DNA of 61,169 nucleotides from positions 1-61,169 of the forward strand of contig NZ_RBZP01000020.1 in assembly GCF_003628505.1 (NCBI RefSeq), written 5' to 3'. The position numbers and the translations under genes were made by a program. This DNA is from Oceanobacillus halophilus (lineage in GTDB: Bacteria > Bacillota > Bacilli > Bacillales > Amphibacillaceae). Below, piece by piece: positions 1-9,021 of this stretch (position 1 is the stretch's first letter; every line of letters starts with the position of its first letter). The notes under the pieces were generated by a model. It did no database searches. It was not told where the DNA came from and was given only the letters and a program-made list of their open reading frames with translations.

Positions 1-75
1 AATGAGTTCTTTAAAAAGTCGATCATGGTCTGTATAATCTTGTTTTTCTTCTAGTATAACAGTAGAAGTAGTCAA
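1..75 (-). CDS. Rpn-family recombination-promoting nuclease, N-terminus only (cut by window edge)
   Basis: A minus-strand reading frame starts at a TTG (75-73) preceded by an AAGGGTGAG ribosome site and runs off the left edge after 25 codons. It ends in DYTDHDRLFKELI, which resembles the N-terminal signature of the Rpn/YhgA-like PD-(D/E)XK family (often annotated as putative transposase). Only the N-terminus is visible, so integrity cannot be judged. C-terminal pieces of the same family recur at the right edge and in two remnants inside the window, so the family is amplified here. The assignment rests on a short motif. Confidence 0.6.
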   Translation of the reverse strand, partial: MTTSTVILEEKQDYTDHDRLFKELI

Positions 76-203
76 AGCTTCTCACCCTTTCTGAATTTTC
101 AATATTTATAACAAGTATATTTTACCAGTATTTGAAATGAAAAACAATCATCATAACTATATAACTTAAGGTATGTAGCACTTTTACTTTTTCATCAACG
201 CCA

Positions 204-255
204 TTGACCACACTGGTCATTTCATGCTAAGATATAATTGACCATATCGGTCAAA
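204..255 (+). promoter_or_regulatory. TetR promoter with two palindromic operators
   Basis: Two related palindromes flank a TATAAT -10 element (233-238): TGACCACACTGGTCA (205-219) and TGACCATATCGGTCA (239-253), centres 34 bp apart. Both read TGACC-N5-GGTCA. Their position around the -10 of the tetR-ABC unit is typical of autorepression by the encoded TetR protein. No good -35 at standard spacing is seen. Binding is inferred. Confidence 0.7.
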
Positions 256-279
256 CTCCAAAGAAAGGAGACGACAACC

Positions 280-903
280 ATTAACTCCAATTTTCATAAG
301 TTAAAACCTGAGAAAAAAGAACTTATTATTAACGCAGCAATCAAAGAATTTGTCCGAAATGGATTTGACAAAGCATCGACAAATGAAATAGTCAAAGAGG
401 CAAAAATCTCCAAAGGTTCCCTATTTAATTATTTTAATAACAAGAAGGACCTTTATGTATTCTTAATTGACCACGGCATTCACGTCATTGAAAAACATCT
501 TTATGAAAAAATCGATTTAGACGAAACGGATCTATTTAAAAGAATCGAAAAAATTGGATGGCAGAAACTGCATATCCATAGCAAGTATCCTCATGTATTT
601 GATTTCCTAGCTTCCTCTATCCAAGAGGAATCGCCTGAGGTAAAAGATATCATTAAACAAAAAGTAGATCCAGTCTATGAGCGTGGCACAGAGATCATAT
701 TTAAACATATTGATTACTCGAAGTTTCGGGAAGGAATCGATATCGAAAAGGCTATTGAAATCCTGAATTGGACGATGTTTGGATTCGGAGACAAGGCCAT
801 CAAACAAATAAATACCTTTGAAGATATTGGTGAATTTGGAGATCAATACCTCAAGGAATGGGAGCTTTATTCTGAAATACTGAAGAACAGCTTTTACAAA
901 TAG
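280..903 (+). CDS. TetR/AcrR-family repressor of the adjacent ABC exporter
   Basis: About 207 residues. The N-terminal TetR helix-turn-helix is clear (AAIKEFVRNGF, then ISKGSLFNYFNNKKDLY); the rest is an all-helical ligand domain. The frame is open from a TTG at 238, but that codon overlaps the -10 box and operator and has no ribosome site. An AAAGGAG (264-270) sits 9 nt before an in-frame ATT at 280, and no ATG/GTG/TTG follows near the N-terminus, so ATT is my preferred, non-canonical start. It is followed after 72 bp by an ABC ATPase and permease, so it probably represses an efflux pump in response to its substrate. The ligand is unknown. Confidence 0.85.
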   Translation: MNSNFHKLKPEKKELIINAAIKEFVRNGFDKASTNEIVKEAKISKGSLFNYFNNKKDLYVFLIDHGIHVIEKHLYEKIDLDETDLFKRIEKIGWQKLHIHSKYPHVFDFLASSIQEESPEVKDIIKQKVDPVYERGTEIIFKHIDYSKFREGIDIEKAIEILNWTMFGFGDKAIKQINTFEDIGEFGDQYLKEWELYSEILKNSFYK

Positions 904-975
904 AGTATCTTGTCTTTCTATGGAAAAGCACGCAATAAAGAGAGGTTAATATACCAAAAGAGAGGTGTCCGTGTT

Positions 976-1857
976 ATGACGGAAATTGTAAATATCCAAG
1001 GATTACAGAAAAATTTTGGGAAGTTTCAAGCATTACGTGATGTGAATTTCACGGTACGTGCTGGAGAGGTGGTTGGTTTTATTGGTCCAAACGGGTCTGG
1101 CAAATCGACGACTATTCGCATTTTGCTAGGAATTATTAAGCGAGATGCAGGTCATGCAGAGATATTCGGGAAGGATGTTTGGAAAGAGAGCCTGGAAATT
1201 CATAAACGAATCTCCTATGTTCCAGGGGATGTTACCCTGTGGGGAAATCTGACTGGTGGGGAAATTATTGATTTATTCCTTAAGCTGCATGGTGGCGGGG
1301 ATAAGCAAAAACGCGACTATTTAATTAAGCGCTTTGAATTGGATCCTAAGAAAAAAGCCAAAGGGTATTCAAAAGGAAATCGTCAAAAGGTTGGGTTGAT
1401 TGCGGCATTATCTGCGGATTCGGATTTATACATTTTTGATGAACCAACTTCTGGCCTTGACCCTTTGATGGAGGCTATTTTCCAAGAAGAAGTAGAAAAA
1501 ATTAAGGAAGCAGGCAAATCGATTCTTCTATCCTCTCATATTTTGAGTGAGGTCGAGCGTTTGGCTGATAAGGTTGTCATTATTCGTCAAGGCGAGATTG
1601 TGGAAACTGGCACCCTCGATGAACTGCGTCACCTGACTCGTTCTACCATCACGCTTCAAACAGAAGAAAATGTGGCGGAAATAGCAGCTATGAATGGGGT
1701 CTTTGATTTCAAACAACAAGATAATCAAGCAACATTCTCCGTCGAAAATCAGTACTTAAATGATATTTTAGCAAAGGCAAGCAAATTAGGGGTTAAGAAG
1801 TTTGAATCGGTGCCACCAACACTTGAGGATTTATTCATGCGTCATTATGAAGGATAA
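976..1857 (+). CDS. ABC exporter ATP-binding subunit
   Basis: A 293-residue nucleotide-binding subunit. It has a Walker A GPNGSGKSTT, a degenerate signature YSKGNRQKVG in place of LSGGQ, Walker B LYIFDEPTSGLDP and the H-loop SSH. The C-terminal extension after about residue 220 is typical of DrrA/CcmA-like drug exporters. The frame is open from a TTG at 910, but AGAGAGGTG before ATG 976 fixes the start. The permease gene begins 24 bp downstream, so the two form one unit under the upstream TetR protein. The likely role is export of a hydrophobic or antibiotic-like compound; the substrate is not predictable. Confidence 0.9.
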   Translation: MTEIVNIQGLQKNFGKFQALRDVNFTVRAGEVVGFIGPNGSGKSTTIRILLGIIKRDAGHAEIFGKDVWKESLEIHKRISYVPGDVTLWGNLTGGEIIDLFLKLHGGGDKQKRDYLIKRFELDPKKKAKGYSKGNRQKVGLIAALSADSDLYIFDEPTSGLDPLMEAIFQEEVEKIKEAGKSILLSSHILSEVERLADKVVIIRQGEIVETGTLDELRHLTRSTITLQTEENVAEIAAMNGVFDFKQQDNQATFSVENQYLNDILAKASKLGVKKFESVPPTLEDLFMRHYEG

Positions 1858-1881
1858 CTACTGAAAGGAGGTTGAAAGTTG

Positions 1882-3495
1882 ATGAAGGAAAAATTCGCTC
1901 GCTGGGATACACTTTTTTTGCTTTATCTCAAACGCGATTGGAAAAAAATAATGATTTGGGTATTAGGGCTTGGTTTGTTTTCAGCTGCCTTCGTTCCAGC
2001 CTTTGAAGAAATAGCAAAAGGTCAAGGATTGCTTGCCATGTACGAAACACTGCAAAATCCTGCGATGATCGCGATGGTAGGCCCTACTCCGATTGAAACA
2101 GCTGGTGATTATACGTTAGGAGCCATGTATGCTCATGAAATGTTACTATTCTGCGGATTATTTGCGATGGTCATTTCTGTACTGCATGTCGTAAGTCACA
2201 CACGTAAAGAAGAGGATCTCGGACTGACGGAACTAGTGCGCTCATTTCAAATTGGACGTCAAGCAAATTCGCTTGCTGCCATGATGGAGATTCTTTTCAT
2301 TAACGTGATATTAGCACTTTTTATCGGTGGAGTCATGGTAAGCTTTGGCGCTGATACCATTTCTGCGGAAGGTTCCTTTTTACTAGGAGCATCCATCGGA
2401 ATTGCTGGTATTCTTGGCGCTGGAATTGCTCTAGTTATGGCGCAAATTATGCCTGCTTCCTCTGGTGCAACAGGATCAGCACTTGGCATCATTGGATTAC
2501 TTTATATTATTCGTGCGGGGACAGATGTCTCCAATGTAGACTTGTCCATGTTTAATCCTTTAGGGTGGACCTATCTAACCTATCCTTTTACAGAAAATAA
2601 CTGGTTCCCTCTTCTTTTTGCCTTGATTTTTATTTTCATTTTGATGGTCATTGCCTTTAGCCTTGAAGGAGGACGCGATATGGGGGCTGGCTATCTTCCG
2701 GAAAGAGAAGGTCGAGAACATGCTAAGAAATCCTTGCTATCTGTCCGTGGTTTATTTACGAGAAACAACAGAGGCGTTATAATTAGCTGGCTGATTGCAT
2801 TTGTTATTATGGGAGCTGCCTATGGTTCGATTTATGGAGACATGCAGACCTTCCTTGAAAGTAATGATATGATGAAGCAAATGTTTACTCATTCCGGTAT
2901 TTCTATTGAAGAGTCCTTCACAGGAACGATCATGATGGTTATGATGGCTTTGGTTTCAATCTTACCAATAGCTATTGTGAATAAACTATTCACAGAAGAA
3001 AGCCGTTTACACTTAAGTCAGCTTTATGCGTCAAAAGTGACCCGCAGTCAATTATATTGGACCAGTGTTGGTTTAGCGATTGTCGCAGGTTTACTAGGAA
3101 TTCTATTAGCTGCAGTTGGCCTTGGGGCTACGGCTATCGGTGCTATGGGAGATGAATTAACGATGGATATCGTGGATTTCCTTGCTGCCGGATTCAACTT
3201 CTTACCGGCCGTCTTATTCTTTACTAGTCTTGCTGCATTAGCTCTTGGATGGGCTCCGAGAATAGGTAAAGTAGTGTATATTTATCTTGCCTATTCCTTT
3301 CTATTAAACTACTTTGGTGGTATCTTAGATTTACCAGATTGGTTATCAAAAACAGCCATCCAAAGTTGGATACCGCAAATGCCAATTGAAGAATTTGATG
3401 CAGCCATTTTCATTACCATTACCGTAATTAGCATTGCTCTCATGATCATTGGTTATCTTGGTTATCAAAGAAGAGATATGGTGGAAGGAGCTTAA
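1882..3495 (+). CDS. ABC exporter permease, polyketide-antibiotic-exporter type
   Basis: A large membrane subunit of about 537 residues with two homologous blocks of roughly six transmembrane helices each, the layout of the TnrB-like 'exporter of polyketide antibiotics' family (COG3559), compared with about 250 residues for half-size DrrB permeases. A strong AAAGGAGG (1864-1871) serves ATG 1882; a TTG immediately before it (1879) is an alternative start. It pairs with the upstream ATPase. A stem-loop terminator follows 18 bp after the stop. The family assignment comes from architecture and remembered similarity; the substrate is unknown. Confidence 0.85.
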   Translation: MKEKFARWDTLFLLYLKRDWKKIMIWVLGLGLFSAAFVPAFEEIAKGQGLLAMYETLQNPAMIAMVGPTPIETAGDYTLGAMYAHEMLLFCGLFAMVISVLHVVSHTRKEEDLGLTELVRSFQIGRQANSLAAMMEILFINVILALFIGGVMVSFGADTISAEGSFLLGASIGIAGILGAGIALVMAQIMPASSGATGSALGIIGLLYIIRAGTDVSNVDLSMFNPLGWTYLTYPFTENNWFPLLFALIFIFILMVIAFSLEGGRDMGAGYLPEREGREHAKKSLLSVRGLFTRNNRGVIISWLIAFVIMGAAYGSIYGDMQTFLESNDMMKQMFTHSGISIEESFTGTIMMVMMALVSILPIAIVNKLFTEESRLHLSQLYASKVTRSQLYWTSVGLAIVAGLLGILLAAVGLGATAIGAMGDELTMDIVDFLAAGFNFLPAVLFFTSLAALALGWAPRIGKVVYIYLAYSFLLNYFGGILDLPDWLSKTAIQSWIPQMPIEEFDAAIFITITVISIALMIIGYLGYQRRDMVEGA

Positions 3496-3513
3496 TTAAT
3501 CTTTCCTTAAACA

Positions 3514-3552
3514 AGTCGCATTTTTCTAAGAAAAATGCGACTTTAATTTTTA
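3514..3552 (+). terminator. Rho-independent terminator of the tetR-ABC unit
   Basis: A 12-bp stem AGTCGCATTTTT/AAAAATGCGACT with a CTAAG loop is followed by a T-rich run. It lies directly after the permease stop codon. Confidence 0.9.
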
Positions 3553-3819
3553 TATATACAGCATGCTTGGTATTTATATTATTGGCTTCTATATTCCAAA
3601 CTGTGTTACCCGTTAATCATTTCTTTCTTGGTGTTCCATGAATTCTTTCCATGATTGGTGAAGCGATCATATGCTTAGCAAGCTTAATTAAACTATTTAT
3701 CTTGATTATAATAGGTACCATCATCAGGCATTGGACATAGTTATGTATGATGCCTAAAGTATACTTCTTCTATATCCAAATAAAACCCACCCATATTATA
3801 AACTGATAAGGGGGCCGTT
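3553..3819. other. Spacer with a possible gene remnant
   Basis: No intact gene. On the plus strand around 3645-3740 a short open stretch reads as a hydrophobic C-terminus (MIGEAIICLASLIKLFI) and ends at TAG. This could be the tail of a decayed small membrane protein, but the case is weak. Confidence 0.3.
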
Positions 3820-4296
3820 CTAATTCTGCTTTTCCAAATAGGCCTTCAGAGCATCTAAATCTTTTGCACAAGCTTTCTTAAAAGTTCCTGCCATCATTTT
3901 ACCAAAGATTTTGGTTAAACCTGTAAGTCCTCTTATCTCACCATCTAAAGTAACTTCAGAATAATCACCTGATGATGTGATGAAATAGGTATAAATATAT
4001 TCCCCTTTACCTGTGGTTCCTTTGGTTCCATCACAGCGGAGCACAATTTTATCGCCTTCCTTCAGTTCTACTACTTCAAAATGTTCAGAAGCCTCTTTCC
4101 CAAACATCTTTCTAGTTTCCTTCCATTCGCTTCCCTCTTTAATTGGTCCCTCATCCAACCGTTCCATCCGAACCAACCCTTGCATCCACTGTTCTGCCGC
4201 ATTAAGATCAAGCAAACTATAAAATGCCTTTTGTTTCGGAACATGAATCGTTCGCTTCACATTAAAATGAATACTCACCCTCACAACACCCCACAT
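3820..4296 (-). CDS. SRPBCC-fold (polyketide cyclase/START-like) protein
   Basis: A protein of 150-158 residues with the START/SRPBCC pattern: an N-terminal strand IHFNVKRTIHVPKQKAF with the 'helix after PxxxAF' turn, central strands, and a long C-terminal helix ending KDLDALKAYLEKQN. Such proteins bind small hydrophobic ligands in the cytoplasm; no specific ligand can be named. The given ATG has only a weak ribosome site; GTG 4278 (VSIHFNV) is an alternative start. The gene stands alone, flanked by a family A repeat on its 5' side and a decayed spacer on its 3' side. Confidence 0.7.
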   Translation of the reverse strand: MWGVVRVSIHFNVKRTIHVPKQKAFYSLLDLNAAEQWMQGLVRMERLDEGPIKEGSEWKETRKMFGKEASEHFEVVELKEGDKIVLRCDGTKGTTGKGEYIYTYFITSSGDYSEVTLDGEIRGLTGLTKIFGKMMAGTFKKACAKDLDALKAYLEKQN

Positions 4297-4327
4297 AATC
4301 TTTTACCAAAGTATACCATAAGTAGGT

Positions 4328-4401
4328 GGGACGCGGGGACAGGTTCCTCGTCCCCCAAAGATTATGAGCACAGTGGGACAATCGACCTGTCCCCATGTCC
4401 C
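4328..4401. repeat. Interspersed palindromic repeat, family A copy 1
   Basis: Two inverted arms, GGGACGCGGGGACAGGTTCC and GACCTGTCCCCATGTCCCC, enclose a short unrelated loop. It is the first of seven copies (six full, one half) in the window. Confidence 0.85.
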
Positions 4402-4452
4402 CTGTCCGACTTCACTTGAAATGATCGAGAAGTGGGGCACTGACCCTTTTCA
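4402..4452. repeat. Interspersed repeat, family B
   Basis: Contains ACTTCACTTGAAATGATCG followed by AGTGGGGCACTGACCCTTTT, the family B pattern, and directly abuts family A copy 1. The 138 bp from here to the phn operon hold no recognisable gene. Confidence 0.7.
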
Positions 4453-4590
4453 TCTAGCAATAAATAAGCGTGAAAGATAATACGTTAGCACAGCTCTGAT
4501 ATTAGGACGTTGCCGTGTAGCAAATACAGCATATCTTAACATCCGCATGGAATTTAGCTATAATAGTTGAACCGACGGACGTACCTGATC

Positions 4591-5400
4591 CTAAGTCCCC
4601 CTCACAAGCTTTGTTCGAATTCGATTAGAGAAAAGTTCCACCAGCAAAATCAACACAACCAGACCAATAAGAATCGATCCGACTTCATTCCAACGATATG
4701 CATTCATAGCAAAAATCAGTGGTGCTCCAATACCGCCCGCACCTACGAGACCGAGTACAGAAGCTTCTCTAAGATTCATATCAAACCGGTAAATAATGAT
4801 CGATAAGAACATAGAAAACAGCTGCGGAAAGATTCCATAGCGGATTTTCTCAAAGGTCGTACAACCAATGGACGTCATGGATTCTAAAATTGATGTATCC
4901 AGTTCTTCAATCGTATCCACAAATAATTTAGCAAGCATACCGATAGATACGAGGGCAATGGTCAACACACCGGCAAATGGACCAGGCCCTGTCACTCGAA
5001 TAAACATTAAACCATAGACGAGTGCAGGAATCGTACGAATGACGATTAACAACAATCTCGTCAGTCCAGCAACAGGTTTTGGTACAATATTGGAAGCAGA
5101 TAAGAATGCAAGTGGGATTGCCAGAATGGAGCCGATGACGGTACCGAGAAAGGCTATGGCCATGGTTTCAATCAATAGATACATCACACCTTGTGACGTA
5201 ACATTAAATAATAATCCTAAATCAGGGTTTAGAATTCCTCCTATAATACTGGCGGCGATCCGCATACCACTTTCTTCCATGTTTTCCATGTTGATCGTAG
5301 AAAGCGACCAACTAAATAAGAGCAAGATGAGGATAGTCACGGTAAAGATATAGCGTACATTTCTAGGCGAGGCATAAAGCTGTTTTTCAATTGCATCCAT
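4591..5400 (-). CDS. phnE: Phosphonate-type ABC importer permease (PhnE, second copy)
   Basis: A 269-residue inner-membrane permease with about six helices and the binding-protein-dependent (EAA) loop, visible as EKIRYGIFPQLFSMF. It forms the translocation channel with the adjacent PhnE homologue and PhnC. ATG 5400 is preferred over ATG 5409 because AAAGGAGG lies 9 nt before it. It begins 15 bp after the first phnE stop and is last in phnD-phnC-phnE-phnE. The likely substrates are phosphonates, phosphite or other reduced phosphorus compounds; the sequence does not discriminate. No terminator was seen after it. Confidence 0.9.
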   Translation of the reverse strand: MDAIEKQLYASPRNVRYIFTVTILILLLFSWSLSTINMENMEESGMRIAASIIGGILNPDLGLLFNVTSQGVMYLLIETMAIAFLGTVIGSILAIPLAFLSASNIVPKPVAGLTRLLLIVIRTIPALVYGLMFIRVTGPGPFAGVLTIALVSIGMLAKLFVDTIEELDTSILESMTSIGCTTFEKIRYGIFPQLFSMFLSIIIYRFDMNLREASVLGLVGAGGIGAPLIFAMNAYRWNEVGSILIGLVVLILLVELFSNRIRTKLVRGT

Positions 5401-5415
5401 ATCATGCATCCTCCT

Positions 5416-6228
5416 TTAGATTAACTTTTTCCTGAAATGTTCGCTGATTTTTTCAATGATATATACGGTAATAATCAGCATCAGCAAAATCATGCCAACA
5501 CTTGCATAATCACGCCATCCAAGACCTTCGTTTAACAAGAGCCCAATTCCTCCAGCTCCAACATAGCCCAGAATGGCAGCATAGCGGACATTTCCTTCAA
5601 AACAGAATAAAGACGTTGACAAATAATTTGGCAAGACCTGTGGAAAAATGGCATAACGGAATGCCTGCATCTTAGTCATCCCACCAGCCTCCATTGCTTC
5701 AAATGAACCCATATCCGCATTCTCAATTTGCTCATACAGTAACTTCCCGACATAAGCGATGGTAAATAAAAAAATCGCCACCGTGCCAGCAAGCGTTCCA
5801 AGACCAAAGATAAACGTTGCTATCAGAGCTGTAACAAGTGTTGGCAATGTCCGTAGAATACTAAGAATAAATTTACTCCATGCAGCAACAGGCTTACTCA
5901 TCACATTGGAAGAAGCAAGATATGCCGCTGGAATAGCGGCCAACGAACCAACCATCGACCCTAAAAGGGACATCTTGATCGTATCCATGAGTGGCTTCCA
6001 AATATGATCTAAATAATCCCACTTTGGTGGAATCATTTCCCCAATAATCACAAAAAATTCCTTCCATCTTGTAAACAAAACCTCCAGGTCAAAATTCGTG
6101 AAACGGACAGAGACAATAGTGGCAAGCAAAACGAGTACGAGGACAATAGGTGTTCGCGATCGTTTCTCATGAACAGTCTTCCCATTCGGGAGTGAAATTT
6201 TGCTAGGGGGGAAAATTTTATCATACAT
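5416..6228 (-). CDS. phnE: Phosphonate-type ABC importer permease (PhnE, first copy)
   Basis: A 270-residue permease with an N-terminal cytoplasmic stretch, about six membrane helices and the EAA loop (FRYAIFPQVLPNYLS). It is paralogous to the next gene, so the channel is probably a heterodimer. The start overlaps the phnC stop by 8 nt, with AAAGGGGAG upstream, indicating translational coupling. The duplicated phnE arrangement is common in Bacillaceae phosphonate-type transporters. Confidence 0.9.
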   Translation of the reverse strand: MYDKIFPPSKISLPNGKTVHEKRSRTPIVLVLVLLATIVSVRFTNFDLEVLFTRWKEFFVIIGEMIPPKWDYLDHIWKPLMDTIKMSLLGSMVGSLAAIPAAYLASSNVMSKPVAAWSKFILSILRTLPTLVTALIATFIFGLGTLAGTVAIFLFTIAYVGKLLYEQIENADMGSFEAMEAGGMTKMQAFRYAIFPQVLPNYLSTSLFCFEGNVRYAAILGYVGAGGIGLLLNEGLGWRDYASVGMILLMLIITVYIIEKISEHFRKKLI

Positions 6229-7003
6229 AGCGTTTCTCCCCTTTATTCATTGGTTCACTGTCGTTCGTTTGCCCTTTGTATATGTAATCGAGAACTTCTT
6301 GCGTCACTTCAGCCGCCCTTCCGTCATAGACGATTTTTCCTTCTCTAACACCTATAATCCGGTCAGCGTATTCCAGTGCCATTTCGACATGATGAATATT
6401 GATAATAATGGACATATCCGTTTCTCGATTAATCGTTGTAAAATCATCCATCACCTGTCTTGCCGTGACTGGATCAAGCGAAGCAATCGGTTCATCAGCG
6501 AGAATGATATCTGGATTCTGTGCGAGCGTTCTTGCCAGAGCAACACGTTGCTGCTGACCGCCTGATAATTGATCCACACGAACATAAGCTTTGTCTAGAA
6601 TTCCAACTTTATCAAGTGCAGTCAGTGCTTTGACTTTTTGCTCTTTGGAAAATATACCTGTCACCTTCCTCCAAAAAGGAAGTTCTGGAACGAAGGAAAC
6701 AAGAACATTTTTTAAGACGGAGCTACGTGTGACAAGATGAAAGGATTGAAAAATCATCCCGATACGCCGTCGGAATGTGCGAATCTCCTTTCCCTTTAAA
6801 GAACTCACTTTTACACCGTCCACCACGATTTCCCCTTCTGTGATATCATGCATCCGGTTAATACAGCGTATCAAAGTAGATTTACCAGCACCTGACATAC
6901 CAATGATTGCTACAAATTCTCCTTTCTCCATCTTTAGGTTAATATTATCTAGTGCCTTGACGTTATTCGGATACGTTTTTCCCACGTTGATAAATTCTAT
7001 CAT
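6221..7003 (-). CDS. phnC: Phosphonate-type ABC importer ATPase (PhnC)
   Basis: 260 residues, full length for PhnC. Walker A is GMSGAGKSTL, the signature is LSGGQQQRVALARTLAQ, Walker B is IILADEPIASLDP and the switch histidine lies in NIHHVEMAL. It energises uptake by the two PhnE permeases from the cytoplasmic face. A GGAGA ribosome site precedes the ATG; phnD lies 67 bp upstream and phnE overlaps downstream. Confidence 0.93.
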   Translation of the reverse strand: MIEFINVGKTYPNNVKALDNINLKMEKGEFVAIIGMSGAGKSTLIRCINRMHDITEGEIVVDGVKVSSLKGKEIRTFRRRIGMIFQSFHLVTRSSVLKNVLVSFVPELPFWRKVTGIFSKEQKVKALTALDKVGILDKAYVRVDQLSGGQQQRVALARTLAQNPDIILADEPIASLDPVTARQVMDDFTTINRETDMSIIINIHHVEMALEYADRIIGVREGKIVYDGRAAEVTQEVLDYIYKGQTNDSEPMNKGEKRYV

Positions 7004-7070
7004 CTCTAATTCTCCAATCTATAAAAATGAGAACACCAACAAACGATGCTCTCATTGAATCAGAATCCTT

Positions 7071-8156
7071 TTAGTTAAAGCTCTTCACCATTTCTTGTGC
7101 TTTTCTTTCATTATCATAATCAGAAGACTCTGCTTTTTGATATCCTTCATGATTATAGATCGAGATCACTTCTTTTCCTTCTTCTGTCTCTCCAATATTG
7201 ATAAATGCTTGTTGAATAGCAGACTTCAAGTCATCATCCATAATTTCCGAATTTTTGCTAACGCTAACCGTATCATTGTAAATACCAGGTGTAACACCAA
7301 TAACGTTCGTATCATCCCAGATGGATCCTTCTCCATCAAATTCCTCTTGCCATTTATCTTCATTGTCCCGTCTAGCATCTGCATACGTGACCATGACATC
7401 AATCTGTCCTTGCGCCAGTCGCGCAAAAGCACTTCCATAAGAATCGGATTGAACCACATTGTCTAAATCAGTTATGGTCTTGCCATAATTTTCATCCAGC
7501 CATAATGCAGGGTAAATATATCCTGCTGGAGATGAAGAAGACATGACCGCCCATGAAGCACTATTTACATCTTCAAAGGGTAATTCTTCTCCATTATTCA
7601 CTTTTTCTGCTAGTTCCTGTCCTTTTTCAGATGGACCGGCAATAATTAAAGCACGGTAGCTTGTTGCCTGTTCATCTGATGCTTCTGTAGGCTTATTATC
7701 ATTCCAATCTTTGGCATCATCCGAATCAATGCTTAACCCTGCACGTGTTGCGGTTAAAATAACCTCAGCCCCATCGTCATACAATACATAGGTACCACCT
7801 GGAATTAAACCTATGTCGGTTGTTCCAGCAGATAGTGCCTCCCCAACTGCCTCGTAGTTTGTACCAACCGTAATATCCACTTCCCCTATGTCATAACCCA
7901 ATGACGCCATTTCCTTTTTTAATAATTCTTTCAGGGGCTCTGTTGCGGTAATAATTTCATCCGGATCTCTCGAAGGGACAAATCCCACCGAAAGTGTATC
8001 GATGGATTCATTTTCTTCTTCCGCCTCGGAACTTTCTCCTCCTGTCTCCGATGGCTCTTCTGCTTCAGAGCTACTTTCTTCCGCATTGTTCCCACAAGCT
8101 ACCAATACTAACATCACAAAACTGACCATAATTGCAAATAAGACTTTTTTCAACAT
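7071..8156 (-). CDS. phnD: Phosphonate-type substrate-binding lipoprotein (PhnD)
   Basis: 361 residues: a signal peptide with lipobox LVAC (Cys at about residue 21), an acidic Ser/Glu-rich linker to about residue 50, then the PhnD fold starting LSVGFVPSRDPDEI, with TDIGLIPGGTYVL and SSPAGYIYPALWL in the ligand-binding region. It is anchored outside the membrane and delivers substrate to PhnE. It is first in the operon, with AAGGGAG before the ATG. No C-P lyase, phosphonatase or phosphite dehydrogenase gene lies nearby, so the transporter is an orphan within this window. Confidence 0.92.
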   Translation of the reverse strand: MLKKVLFAIMVSFVMLVLVACGNNAEESSSEAEEPSETGGESSEAEEENESIDTLSVGFVPSRDPDEIITATEPLKELLKKEMASLGYDIGEVDITVGTNYEAVGEALSAGTTDIGLIPGGTYVLYDDGAEVILTATRAGLSIDSDDAKDWNDNKPTEASDEQATSYRALIIAGPSEKGQELAEKVNNGEELPFEDVNSASWAVMSSSSPAGYIYPALWLDENYGKTITDLDNVVQSDSYGSAFARLAQGQIDVMVTYADARRDNEDKWQEEFDGEGSIWDDTNVIGVTPGIYNDTVSVSKNSEIMDDDLKSAIQQAFINIGETEEGKEVISIYNHEGYQKAESSDYDNERKAQEMVKSFN

Positions 8157-8463
8157 AATCTCCCTTTCGTCGACATTTTTGAGACTAGTTCAAGTATAAT
8201 GAAAAAATATTAAGAAAATAACAACTACAAGTAAATTTTATGTAAAATTGACGTATTTTTTACCTACTTTTCCTACGATATTCTAGGAAAAATGATGGTT
8301 CATAGGTAGTCCCCTGAGTGCATTTAGTTTAGCGAATAAGAGACTGACTCTTTCGTTATACCTAATTTTGACGACACTGCAATGGTTTTAATAATCTAGA
8401 AAGAATAATCTAATCATTGTGCGGAAGGCTATCAAATAAACGAAACAAAGGGAGATATGAAAA
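8157..8463. promoter_or_regulatory. Divergent promoter region of phnD and an uncharacterised gene
   Basis: This 307-bp spacer separates divergent genes. A perfect inverted repeat TTTTCCTA-N8-TAGGAAAA (8268-8291) is a candidate operator or small hairpin. A TATACT box is readable on the minus strand upstream of phnD, without a convincing -35. No direct-repeat Pho box was recognised. GAGACTGACTCTTTC near 8340 resembles a decayed family B repeat. Confidence 0.45.
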
Positions 8464-8886
8464 ATGGGATTTTTAAAGAAAATGTGGGAAACTCAAAAGC
8501 AAACGATTAAAGAAGAAGCAAAAAAAGTCGAGTTTGAATATATTGGTGGCCACCCGAAATTTGATCGTAAAAGAATCAAAATTAGAAAAGGAAGTGAAGA
8601 TGGCCAAATTATTTTAGATGACATTTTAAATGAAGTGGAGGCCAATTTAGTGGAATATCAATGGGGTGAACAAAGCAAACGCTCCGTTGGAAAAGCGGCA
8701 ACAGGTGCCATTATTGGTGGTGTGTTAACCGGTGGAGTCGGTGCGATTGCTGGGGGTGCAATTGGTGCCAAGAAAAAAGATGATTCTGTACTACGATTAG
8801 GCATCGAAGAACATGGAAGAACGTATGAAGTTTTATTGCGTGCAGATCAAACCAAATATAATGAGTTTACGAAAAAGGTACTATAA
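8464..8886 (+). CDS. Uncharacterised protein with glycine-zipper hydrophobic segment
   Basis: 140 residues, not recognised. The N-terminus is strongly charged and helical; residues about 80-105 are a glycine-rich hydrophobic stretch (GAIIGGVLTGGVGAIAGGAI) followed by AKKKDD; the C-terminus looks like a small beta domain. The central segment has glycine-zipper spacing and could insert in or lie on the membrane. AAAGGGAG precedes the ATG. It is probably monocistronic, divergent from phnD. No function is proposed. Confidence 0.7.
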   Translation: MGFLKKMWETQKQTIKEEAKKVEFEYIGGHPKFDRKRIKIRKGSEDGQIILDDILNEVEANLVEYQWGEQSKRSVGKAATGAIIGGVLTGGVGAIAGGAIGAKKKDDSVLRLGIEEHGRTYEVLLRADQTKYNEFTKKVL

Positions 8887-9021
8887 ATTTGAAGTTTTTA
8901 TCATTCTCTCTACTTCCATTTTACTACGATTTATAGATTTTTAATAGACTACTCTTTTAGTCATTTCTAACATATACTGTTCTAGGTACAAAACTAGATC
9001 GAGAAGAGGTGTAGAAGCAGT

